In this document: in pieces, positions 1 through 6,013 of the stretch
Layout: each line of letters opens with the position of its first letter
How positions within the stretch are numbered: the stretch's first letter is position 1
NCBI GenBank assembly: GCA_000433095.1
Contig: HF991478.1
Span: forward strand, 65,866-75,186
Reading direction: 5' to 3'
DNA: 9,321 nt
DNA from: Clostridium sp. CAG:967
GTDB taxonomy: Bacteria; Cyanobacteriota; Vampirovibrionia; Gastranaerophilales; Gastranaerophilaceae
Notes under the pieces: generated by a model
Databases searched by the model: none
What the model was told of the DNA's origin: nothing
What the model saw: only the letters and a program-made list of their open reading frames with translations
Position numbers and translations under genes: made by a program

Positions 1-56
1 CCTACATTGCGAGGGTTTCTGTAATGATCTATAACTTTATCCGAATAATCCCACAT
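1..56 (-). CDS. Fe-S cluster assembly scaffold, IscU/NifU N-terminal type (5' part only, cut by window edge)
   Basis: Only the first 18 codons plus two bases lie in the window. Read on the minus strand they give M-W-D-Y-S-D-K-V-I-D-H-Y-R-N-P-R-N-V-G. The YSxKVIDHYxNPRNVG opening is the highly conserved N-terminus of IscU and of the N-terminal domain of NifU, the scaffold on which cytoplasmic Fe-S clusters are built by a cysteine desulfurase. The three cluster-ligand cysteines and the catalytic Asp of the family lie further in and are not visible. I therefore cannot tell a short IscU from a longer NifU with extra domains, and leave the symbol empty. The ATG at 56 is supported by an AAGGA Shine-Dalgarno at 65-69 with an 8-base spacer. 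The gene follows the LD-carboxypeptidase gene on the same strand after 84 bp, so it may be read through or have its own promoter. Confidence 0.88.
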   Translation of the reverse strand, partial: MWDYSDKVIDHYRNPRNV

Positions 57-76
57 AGTCTTTTTCCTTATTTTAT

Positions 77-92
77 CTTATACATAATTATA
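77..92 (-). promoter_or_regulatory. Candidate -10 boxes for the iscU/nifU-like gene
   Basis: In the 84-bp gap after the LD-carboxypeptidase gene, the minus strand carries a perfect TATAAT (92 to 87) and a TG-preceded TATAAG (82 to 77). Either would put the transcript start between about 80 and 70, leaving a leader of 13-23 bases that holds the AAGGA Shine-Dalgarno. No good -35 hexamer is visible (TTTTGA at 105-100 is poor). In sequence this AT-rich such boxes also arise by chance. Confidence 0.35.
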
Positions 93-140
93 TTTTATCT
101 CAAAAACATTTGCGGGAATATATACTTAATATAAAATTAA

Positions 141-941
141 TTATTCAATATTACCGTAGGGAACAGTTGCCTTTTTTGAACTGTGCGATGCTGGAAAATC
201 TTTTATAAGAGGAACATTTAATTCTTCGAAGATGTAATCAATGTTTTCACAGCCTAAAAAATCACCAACGGCTACAGCTCCGATATTTTTTCTGATTTTA
301 TCTATATTAAACAGTTGTGTTACCATCTTATCAATTTTGTATGGAGGTTCATTCAAATCTTCTAAAAAGAGTGTAAATTTAAAATCAGGTATAAAGTCCA
401 GTCCGCAAAGAGATACAAGAGTTGATAAATTACCGCCCCAGAAGGCTCCCTTATAATCAAATTTATCTTCCGTTACTGTTTCAAAGAATTTGTCCACGGT
501 ATATTGTTCAGGTGTTTCTTCTCCAAAGTCGCTTAATATCATGGGGCCTGAATAAGTCATGAGCCCTGCTCGTTTTAAAAACATTGCGTTAAGTGCGGTT
601 ATATCTGAATATCCGCAGAATATTTTTGGATTATTACGGATTAGGTCATAATCAATCATGTTAATAAGTCTAATAGCACCGTAACCGCCTCTGAGACAGA
701 TAATTGCATTAACTTCTTTGTCAGCGAACATTTTATGCAGTGCATCAAGTCTTTCTTTGTCTGTGCCTGCAAGATATCTGTTTTTCGAATAAATATTATC
801 AGACAACTTCACTTTGTAACCTTTATCTGAAAAGAAATTTATTGCACGACGAAGATTTGTATCATCTTCCATAGCGCCCGATGTCGCAAGAATTCCTATT
901 GTATCCCCATATTTTAACAGCGGTGGTTTAATTATGTTCAT
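141..941 (-). CDS. ldcA: LD-carboxypeptidase (peptidase family S66, LdcA/MccF type)
   Basis: This 266-residue protein matches the S66 serine peptidases, which remove the terminal D-Ala from murein tetrapeptides during cell-wall recycling; relatives (MccF) cleave microcin C-type amides. Visible marks are the N-terminal 'GDTIGILATSG' strand-turn (12-22), 'LRGGYGAIR' (83-91), the nucleophile elbow GYSDIT (110-115, Ser112), the Glu of 'LFLEDLNEPPYKID' (Glu194), and a C-terminal His in 'DFPASHSSKKATVPYG' (His253), giving the family Ser-Glu-His triad. No signal peptide is seen, which fits a cytoplasmic enzyme. It is shorter than E. coli LdcA (about 304 residues) and stops six residues after the conserved 'PxG' turn, so the usual last beta-strand is missing or minimal; I see no continuation in other frames. 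There is no clear Shine-Dalgarno. It is divergent from dnaX by 39 bp. Confidence 0.88.
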   Translation of the reverse strand: MNIIKPPLLKYGDTIGILATSGAMEDDTNLRRAINFFSDKGYKVKLSDNIYSKNRYLAGTDKERLDALHKMFADKEVNAIICLRGGYGAIRLINMIDYDLIRNNPKIFCGYSDITALNAMFLKRAGLMTYSGPMILSDFGEETPEQYTVDKFFETVTEDKFDYKGAFWGGNLSTLVSLCGLDFIPDFKFTLFLEDLNEPPYKIDKMVTQLFNIDKIRKNIGAVAVGDFLGCENIDYIFEELNVPLIKDFPASHSSKKATVPYGNIE

Positions 942-965
942 ATTCTGCCCACTTTTATTATTACC

Positions 966-982
966 TGCTATAATAATATCAT
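966..982. promoter_or_regulatory. Overlapping divergent -10 elements between ldcA and dnaX
   Basis: On the plus strand TGC-TATAAT (966-974) is a perfect extended -10; a start seven bases on falls at 981, the A of the dnaX ATG. On the minus strand TGA-TATTAT (TGA 981-979, hexamer 978-973) is also an extended -10 and would start ldcA RNA near 966, giving a leader of about 25 bases. The two hexamers overlap by two bases, so RNA polymerase could serve only one side at a time. No convincing -35 exists on either side, which is compatible with extended -10 promoters. Start sites are predicted from spacing only. Confidence 0.5.
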
Positions 983-2831
983 GAACGAAAAATACATACC
1001 TTTATACAGAAAATACCGCCCGCAGAAACTTGAGGAAGTTGTTGGGCAGGAACATATTAAAAAAGCTCTCAAAAATGCTATTGAACTTGATAAAATTTCT
1101 CATGCTTATTTATTTACGGGACCAAGAGGTACCGGTAAAACTTCTACGGCAAGAATTTTTGCAAAATCATTAAACTGTAAAGAGGGACCGACAATTTCGC
1201 CGTGCGGTGTTTGTGAAAACTGTATTGATATTACAAATTCAACACCTATGGATGTAATAGAAATTGATGCCGCAAGCAACAGAAAAGTTGAAGATGCTCA
1301 AAATATTCTTGAAAAGGTTATGTATGCACCTGTTAACAGCAGATATAAAATCTATATTATAGACGAAGTTCACATGCTTTCTACAACAGCATTCAATGCT
1401 TTGTTAAAAACTCTTGAAGAACCTCCTAAAAATGTTATTTTTATTCTTGCTACAACAGAAGTCCATAAAGTTTTGGATACAATTAAAAGCCGCTGCCAGC
1501 GCTTTGATTTCAAACGTATTACAACAGACGATATTGTAAAACATCTTCGTTATATTTCTGATTGTGAAAAGATTAATATTACGGATGATGCTTTGTTCAC
1601 CATTGCAAAAAACTCTGCCGGCGGAATGCGTGACAGTATAGCACTTCTTGATCAATTAAGCGTTCTTGACGGAAAAGAGGCAATCTCAACAGATGATATT
1701 AATAATCTTTTAGGACGTTTATCTTTTGACACATTGAATTCTCTTGCAGATAAAATTGTTAATTCTAAACCTCAGGAAGCCATTGAAGAATTAGAGAAAA
1801 TTTACAATTCCGGTAATGAACCTGTTCAAATTTTAACTAACCTTATGGATTATCTGAAAAATCTGTTGATTGTTAAAAATTGCAGAGCTGAAATCGCTTT
1901 TGAACTTACCCAGGCTAATGATGCACAAGTCAGTGCATTAAAAGCTCAAACAGAAATTCTTGAAACTCATCAGATAGTTTTTCTTATTGAAAAATGCGCT
2001 GAATATATTAAGGAATTAAAATTAACCAACAACCCGAGACTGTGGCTTGAAGTGGCAATCATTGACCTTGCAAATCTTACTGAAAATACTTCACTCGTAG
2101 AACTGCAAAACAGAATTGCAAGATTAGAGGGAGGTGCATCTGCGCCTGTTAAGGTTGCAGCATATAAAACTGCTCCTGCTCCGGTTTTAAAACCGGAAAT
2201 AAAACAGCCGCAAAAGGTCAAACCTGTTAAACCTGTAATTGAGGAAACAGATAAAACTGTTGAAATTAAATCAGAACCTGTTAAAGCAGCTGAACATGAT
2301 ACTGATAAGGACGATTTTGCGCCAATGCCTAAATCTAAATCCTCTGGTGGTGAAGATATATCCGCATTGTGGGGAAAACTTCTTGAAAATCTTTCAAGTG
2401 CTCCGACAAGAGCTCTTTTAAAACAGTGGGCAAATCCTGTTAAAATTACTCCTGAAGAAACTGTTATTACAATGAAAAATGAAATTTTCTTAAATCAGGT
2501 TCAAAGCGGAAGTAAGAAACAGGCTGTTATAGATGCGGTAAATAATTTATTTGCTCAATCAAATTCGAACGTAATTGTAAGACTTCCGCAGGCAGGTGAT
2601 GAAAATGTCAGGCAATCAAGCGTTGTAACAAAACCTTCTGCTCCTGTAAAGCCTGTTAAAACAGTTGAAGTTAAAAAGGAAGAAGAACCTGAACCTGAAG
2701 AAATTGAGGAAATTAAAGAAGAAGTTGAAAAAACAGAAAAATCAGCTTCTGTTGATAAAGTTCTTTCATCAATGCATTCGGATAATGTGAATATGGTTAT
2801 GGATTTGTTTGACGGAAAGGTTATTGATTAA
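981..2831 (+). CDS. dnaX: DNA polymerase III clamp-loader subunit tau/gamma (DnaX)
   Basis: A 616-residue AAA+ ATPase of the replisome; tau/gamma with delta and delta' loads the sliding clamp and tau tethers polymerase. The opening 'YRKYRPQKLEEVVGQ' (9-23) is typical. The Walker A GPRGTGKT is at 47-54, the zinc cysteines are 66, 75, 78 and 81, the Walker B IDEVH is at 127-131, sensor-1 ATTE at 157-160, the SRC arginine-finger motif at 170-172, and sensor-2 GGMRDS at 214-219. Domain III ends near 385. A Lys/Pro/Glu-rich linker follows (about 388-458), then a folded segment (459-540), an acidic linker (560-590), and a C-terminal 'MDLFDGKVID' resembling the end of full-length tau in other bacteria. 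The ATG at 981 has no Shine-Dalgarno; a TATAAT ends six bases before it, suggesting a leaderless mRNA. The 3' end overlaps the convergent Memo-AMMECR1 gene by 11 bp. Confidence 0.97.
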   Translation: MNEKYIPLYRKYRPQKLEEVVGQEHIKKALKNAIELDKISHAYLFTGPRGTGKTSTARIFAKSLNCKEGPTISPCGVCENCIDITNSTPMDVIEIDAASNRKVEDAQNILEKVMYAPVNSRYKIYIIDEVHMLSTTAFNALLKTLEEPPKNVIFILATTEVHKVLDTIKSRCQRFDFKRITTDDIVKHLRYISDCEKINITDDALFTIAKNSAGGMRDSIALLDQLSVLDGKEAISTDDINNLLGRLSFDTLNSLADKIVNSKPQEAIEELEKIYNSGNEPVQILTNLMDYLKNLLIVKNCRAEIAFELTQANDAQVSALKAQTEILETHQIVFLIEKCAEYIKELKLTNNPRLWLEVAIIDLANLTENTSLVELQNRIARLEGGASAPVKVAAYKTAPAPVLKPEIKQPQKVKPVKPVIEETDKTVEIKSEPVKAAEHDTDKDDFAPMPKSKSSGGEDISALWGKLLENLSSAPTRALLKQWANPVKITPEETVITMKNEIFLNQVQSGSKKQAVIDAVNNLFAQSNSNVIVRLPQAGDENVRQSSVVTKPSAPVKPVKTVEVKKEEEPEPEEIEEIKEEVEKTEKSASVDKVLSSMHSDNVNMVMDLFDGKVID

Positions 2832-4155
2832 TTTTCACCGCATTAAATTTAAAAGCTTCCAGAGTTTCGGATGAATAGTTTTCGTCCATTCCTGCTTTTA
2901 ATTTAAGTTCTTTTAAAAATTCGTGTTTGTCCGGAAGCTGCTCCCAAACTATTGGCAAAAATACAGCCTGATAATTTCCGTCACGTATTATTAATCCGTC
3001 TTCATATGGAACAAGCTTGTTTAACAGGTCTTCTTCATCCCTGAATTCAATTCTTTTGGGTTTAGATAAAAGTGAAACGCTAATTGATATTTTATTATAT
3101 TCATCAATTGTAAGCGGGTTGAATCTCGGATCGGAAAAAGCAGCTGCGTGTGAATTTTTAATCAAATCTTTAACCAGAGGTTTGTGAGCAATAACAGAGC
3201 CTATACATCCACGAAGAATTCCTGCAAGTTCAAGTGTAACAAATGATGCACCTGTTTCTTCAAGTACACACGGGTAATCTTTTGGTGTGATTTCACCAAG
3301 TTGAAATCCTGATAAAATACTGTCTTTGCATATTTTCAAAACTGTGTCGGAATAGTATTTCTTTATGTATTCGTTTTTGTTGCCTTCATATAAAAACCAG
3401 CTTCCGTAGCCGACTACTCTTGAAGAATCACCTGTTACTTTAGCGGAATTTGTCATACCAATGCGGATTAATGAGAAATTATTATTTTTTGCAAAATCAG
3501 TCAGCCCGCAAATTCCGACAGCACCGCAAGCCTGCTCCATTTCGAAATCACGTGTTTCATTAGCTTCTATCATCTTTGCAGTGTAAGTATCTATTTTGTA
3601 ACTTTCTTTTTCAGGATAGAAATGGCTTAAATCACTTGATATTACAAACACATTGTCTTCGTTATCCCAAAAATGTTTTATTGTATCTGCAAGGTTTGTG
3701 AAGTTTTCACATCCGTATAATACCGGTATTATTTTGGCTGAGGGAATATGCTTTTTTATAAGCGGGAGCTGGACTTCAAGAGAATGTTCTTGTTCAAATG
3801 CAAAATTATTTGTCTGGCAGTCGCAAAATTTGCTTACTTCACCTGACAGTTCTTTATTTACGTCAATATTTCCAAGCGGAGTTTCAAATGCATCGTAGCT
3901 GCATACTGCGCATCCGAAAATTCTTTCAAAGTGTGCAGGTGCAAATATAAAAACATTTTTTGCATCAGGTTTCAAGTGGATTATACCGCAATTTGCAAGT
4001 TCACCTGAATAAATGTATCCTGCATGAGGTACTATAACTGCTCTTGAAGAATATTCTGTTTCTTTGCATTTAAAATTGTTTATTATATTCAATAATTCTG
4101 ATTTATCAGACGGGTAAAATGTTCCCGCTGCGGATGCTTTTTTTATATTTGCCAT
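2821..4155 (-). CDS. Memo-AMMECR1 fusion protein (AmmeMemoRadiSam system proteins B and A in one chain)
   Basis: A 444-residue two-domain protein. Residues 1-260 are a Memo domain: 'AGTFYP' (10-15), 'VPHAGYIYSG' (42-51, His44), 'APAHFE' (72-77, His75), 'EHSLEVQLPL' (123-132), 'SSDLSHF' (173-179) and 'ACG' (209-211, Cys210). His44, His75 and Cys210 line up with the metal-site His/His/Cys of human MEMO1. Residues about 265-444 are an AMMECR1 domain: 'GASFVTLELAGILRGCIGS' (302-320), 'AAAFSDPRFNPLT' (337-349), 'ISISVSLLSKP' (356-366), 'VFLPIVWEQ' (398-406) and 'KLKAGM' (418-423). In many bacteria and archaea these domains occur with a radical SAM enzyme, and the joint function is unknown; no radical SAM gene lies in this window. 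The ATG at 4155 lacks a Shine-Dalgarno and has TATAAT seven bases upstream. It sits 21 bp downstream of ribD on the same strand, probably cotranscribed at least in part. No signal peptide is seen. Confidence 0.93.
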   Translation of the reverse strand: MANIKKASAAGTFYPSDKSELLNIINNFKCKETEYSSRAVIVPHAGYIYSGELANCGIIHLKPDAKNVFIFAPAHFERIFGCAVCSYDAFETPLGNIDVNKELSGEVSKFCDCQTNNFAFEQEHSLEVQLPLIKKHIPSAKIIPVLYGCENFTNLADTIKHFWDNEDNVFVISSDLSHFYPEKESYKIDTYTAKMIEANETRDFEMEQACGAVGICGLTDFAKNNNFSLIRIGMTNSAKVTGDSSRVVGYGSWFLYEGNKNEYIKKYYSDTVLKICKDSILSGFQLGEITPKDYPCVLEETGASFVTLELAGILRGCIGSVIAHKPLVKDLIKNSHAAAFSDPRFNPLTIDEYNKISISVSLLSKPKRIEFRDEEDLLNKLVPYEDGLIIRDGNYQAVFLPIVWEQLPDKHEFLKELKLKAGMDENYSSETLEAFKFNAVKINQ

Positions 4156-4162
4156 AGAAATA

Positions 4163-4168
4163 ATTATA
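4163..4168 (-). promoter_or_regulatory. TATAAT box seven bases upstream of the Memo-AMMECR1 start
   Basis: The minus strand has TG-TATAAT directly followed by seven bases and the ATG at 4155, so the predicted RNA start is at 4155-4156. It lies inside the 21-bp gap after ribD. No Shine-Dalgarno occurs between the ribD stop and this ATG, and no -35 is recognisable. It may be an internal promoter for a leaderless message; a chance AT-rich match cannot be excluded. Confidence 0.4.
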
Positions 4169-4176
4169 CATTAATA

Positions 4177-5223
4177 TTATTTTTTTTGAATAGGATAGTA
4201 AGTTAATAATATGTCAGGTGCAAATTTTTCTACAGAGGCAATTTCGAAATTGAAACTGTCGTTGATATCGTTTATTTGCCTGTAATTAAAGCAGGATTTA
4301 GAAGAATTGTCGCCTGTGATTTTAGGAGCTATAAAATGGTAAATTTTGTCGGCATATCTTAAAGCTTCACCGTTAAGTCTGCCCCCGCTTTCTATTAATA
4401 TACTCATTATCCCGAGTTCATAGACTTTTTTTAAAATGAAATCAAGGTCTAATTTATTATTCTTCACAGGAGTTTTTATGAAATTAATACCGTCTTGAAG
4501 TTTGTCTGTTGAAGCATTGAATAAATAAATTTCTCCGTTCCGGTATATTGTTGATTTAAGATTAGTTTTCAATTCTCTGTCAAGGATAATTTTTTTTCTG
4601 TGCGCCATTGTCGGATTATCTGCAAGAATTGTTGACGAAGAAGTCATAATTGCATCGTAGCGTTTTCTTATATTTTTAACTTCTTCTCTTGCTTTTTCTG
4701 ATGTAATCCATTTGGAAGAACCGTTATGTGTCGCAATTTTTCCGTCAAGAGTTGCGGCGGTTTTTATTGCAATAAAAGCTTTCTTTTCTTTCATATTTTT
4801 TATAAAAATTTCATTTAAAGCTCTGCATTCATCTTCCAATACGTTTTCTATAACTTCAATTCCTGCATCTTTTAATTTTTTAATTCCGTTACCTGCAACT
4901 ATGGGGTTAACGTCACGCATTCCTATTACAACTTTCTTTATTCCCCGTTCGATAATTAAATCTGCGCAGGGAGGGGTTTTGCCAAAATGTGAACAAGGTT
5001 CGAGATTGACAATCAGTGTCCCGTCTTTTTCTTCTCCGTTTTTAAGTTTTAACAGTGCATCACGTTCGGCGTGATTATCCCCGTATTTAGCGTGAAATCC
5101 CGTTGAAATCTCATTGCCGTCTTTATCCAGTATTACACATCCGACAAGAGGATTTGGAGAAGTATTACCTTCTACTTGTCTTGCCAATTCTATGCATTTT
5201 TTCATTAATACGTTATATTGCAT
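4177..5223 (-). CDS. ribD: Bifunctional riboflavin biosynthesis deaminase/reductase RibD
   Basis: A 348-residue enzyme for the second and third steps of riboflavin synthesis: deamination of the diaminohydroxyphosphoribosylaminopyrimidine and NADPH-dependent reduction of its ribose. The N-terminal cytidine-deaminase-like domain shows 'TSPNPLVGCVI' (21-31), the zinc/catalytic HAE (51-53) and 'PCSHFGKTPPCADLI' (76-90), with Cys77 and Cys86 as zinc ligands. The C-terminal reductase domain shows 'KTAATLDGKIAT' (154-165), 'SKWIT' (170-174), 'TSSSTILADNP' (194-204), 'LIESGGRLNGEAL' (276-288) and 'FIAPKITG' (297-304). Length and order are normal. The ATG at 5223 is preferred over the Met at residue 7 because family members carry several residues before the 'LELA' helix, and because TAAAAT ends six bases before it. 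No Shine-Dalgarno is seen. No other rib genes adjoin, and the 64-bp upstream gap is too short for an FMN riboswitch. Confidence 0.95.
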   Translation of the reverse strand: MQYNVLMKKCIELARQVEGNTSPNPLVGCVILDKDGNEISTGFHAKYGDNHAERDALLKLKNGEEKDGTLIVNLEPCSHFGKTPPCADLIIERGIKKVVIGMRDVNPIVAGNGIKKLKDAGIEVIENVLEDECRALNEIFIKNMKEKKAFIAIKTAATLDGKIATHNGSSKWITSEKAREEVKNIRKRYDAIMTSSSTILADNPTMAHRKKIILDRELKTNLKSTIYRNGEIYLFNASTDKLQDGINFIKTPVKNNKLDLDFILKKVYELGIMSILIESGGRLNGEALRYADKIYHFIAPKITGDNSSKSCFNYRQINDINDSFNFEIASVEKFAPDILLTYYPIQKK

Positions 5224-5225
5224 AA

Positions 5226-5254
5226 TTGTATTTTACACTAAAATCTGATATATT
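5226..5254. promoter_or_regulatory. Divergent promoter region between ribD and the UPF0173 hydrolase gene
   Basis: Plus strand: TGA-TATATT (extended -10, hexamer 5249-5254), 17 bases after a weak -35 TTGTAT (5226-5231), would start RNA near 5261 and give a leader of about 27 bases carrying the AAGGAGAG Shine-Dalgarno. Minus strand: TAAAAT (5235-5230), preceded by TG, ends six bases before the ribD ATG at 5223 and would give a leaderless ribD transcript. The ribD -10 overlaps the plus-strand -35, so the two would compete for polymerase. Confidence 0.42.
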
Positions 5255-5287
5255 TATATAAAATTTGTAGATTATAAGGAGAGAATT

Positions 5288-5947
5288 ATGGATATAAAAT
5301 ATATAGGTCACAGTGCGTTTGAAATCAAGTTGAAAGATAATTCGGTTTTGATTGATCCTTTTTTAAGTGTTAATCCTAAATATAACTGGCGAAATTCAAA
5401 TATTACCGATATATTTGTTACTCACGGTCACGGGGATCATTTGGGGCAGGCTGTTGAAATTGCTAAGGAAAAAGATGCTGTAATTACAGCTGTTTTTGAA
5501 GTTGGAAAATATTGCGAAGAACAGGGATGTAAAGCCAAAGCCGTAGGTCTTGGAGGCTGGATTGATTATGATTGGGGCAGAGCAGTTTTTGTTCCCGCAT
5601 TCCATACAAGTTCTTTGCCTGACGGCAGATATGGCGGGGTTGCAGCCGGAGTAATTCTCGATGTGGAAGGCGTTAGAATTTATCATGCCGGTGACACTGC
5701 TCTTACAGGAGAAATGAAAACTATTAAAGAATTGTACAGACCAAATATAGCAATGCTTCCTGTCGGAGGTTATTACACAATGGATGTTGAACATGCTGCA
5801 ATGGCAGCTCACTGGGTAGGTGCACAGACTATAATACCTATGCATTACAATACTTTCCCTCAAATTCAGGCTGATTTGCAAAGATTTAACGCATTGCTTC
5901 AGTTAAATAATGCTAATTGTGTTGTGTTAGATCCGGAAAAAATTTAA
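5288..5947 (+). CDS. UPF0173-type metal-dependent hydrolase, metallo-beta-lactamase fold
   Basis: A 219-residue soluble protein covering the metallo-beta-lactamase fold almost exactly. It opens with 'IKYIGHSAFEI' (3-13) and 'VLIDPFLSVNP' (20-30). Metal ligands are visible in order: THGHGDH (45-51; His46, His48, Asp50, His51), His106 in 'PAFHTS', Asp136 in 'YHAGDT' and His186 in 'PMHYNTFP'. This set, with the short length and the 'PDGRYGG' loop (111-117), matches the UPF0173 family (B. subtilis YtkL and archaeal relatives), which is related to UlaG-type lactonases. The physiological substrate is not established for the family, so I give no symbol. The ATG at 5288 is well fixed by a strong AAGGAGAG Shine-Dalgarno (5276-5283). 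It is followed on the same strand, after 66 bp, by the ATP-grasp gene and may share a transcript with it; a functional link is not evident. Confidence 0.92.
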   Translation: MDIKYIGHSAFEIKLKDNSVLIDPFLSVNPKYNWRNSNITDIFVTHGHGDHLGQAVEIAKEKDAVITAVFEVGKYCEEQGCKAKAVGLGGWIDYDWGRAVFVPAFHTSSLPDGRYGGVAAGVILDVEGVRIYHAGDTALTGEMKTIKELYRPNIAMLPVGGYYTMDVEHAAMAAHWVGAQTIIPMHYNTFPQIQADLQRFNALLQLNNANCVVLDPEKI

Positions 5948-5998
5948 CTAGCCCGTTTCTCTATTGCGAATAAATTTAGTTAGATGTAAACTCAAGTT

Positions 5999-6007
5999 GA
6001 GGTGGAG
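5999..6007 (+). promoter_or_regulatory. Shine-Dalgarno that fixes the gshB start
   Basis: GAGGTGGAG lies six bases before the ATG at 6014. The in-frame GTG at 6002 sits inside this sequence and so is not the start. A small inverted repeat CTCAA-G-TTGAG (5991-6001) overlaps the first GAG and could partly pair with it. A weak upstream promoter is possible: TTGCGA (5964-5969), 17 bases, TAAACT (5987-5992). Confidence 0.7.
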
Positions 6008-6013
6008 AACAAC

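Noticed and set aside
2671..2680. AAA-AAG at the acidic linker of dnaX as the gamma-forming frameshift site
   Set aside because: The base before it is T (GTT AAA AAG), so the heptamer is not A AAA AAG, and no stem or upstream Shine-Dalgarno-like stimulator is evident.
4712..5074. Open frame on the plus strand inside ribD
   Set aside because: It is antisense to the conserved deaminase domain; the Phe/Ser/Ile-rich, membrane-like translation is a by-product of codon usage on the other strand.
5224..5287. FMN riboswitch upstream of ribD
   Set aside because: The gap is only 64 bp, AT-rich, and lacks the conserved RFN core sequences; the predicted transcript also starts at the ATG.
5396..5881. 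Long open frame on the minus strand inside the UPF0173 hydrolase gene
   Set aside because: It is antisense to a complete gene with all metal ligands; its translation is Cys/Ser/His-rich and resembles no protein family.
5945..5982. TAACTA...TAGTTA inverted repeat after the UPF0173 gene as a terminator
   Set aside because: Only six AT-rich pairs with a 26-base loop and no T-run; too weak to call.
6002..6013. GTG at 6002 as an upstream in-frame start for gshB, adding four residues
   Set aside because: The GTG lies inside the GAGGTGGAG Shine-Dalgarno that is correctly spaced for the ATG at 6014.
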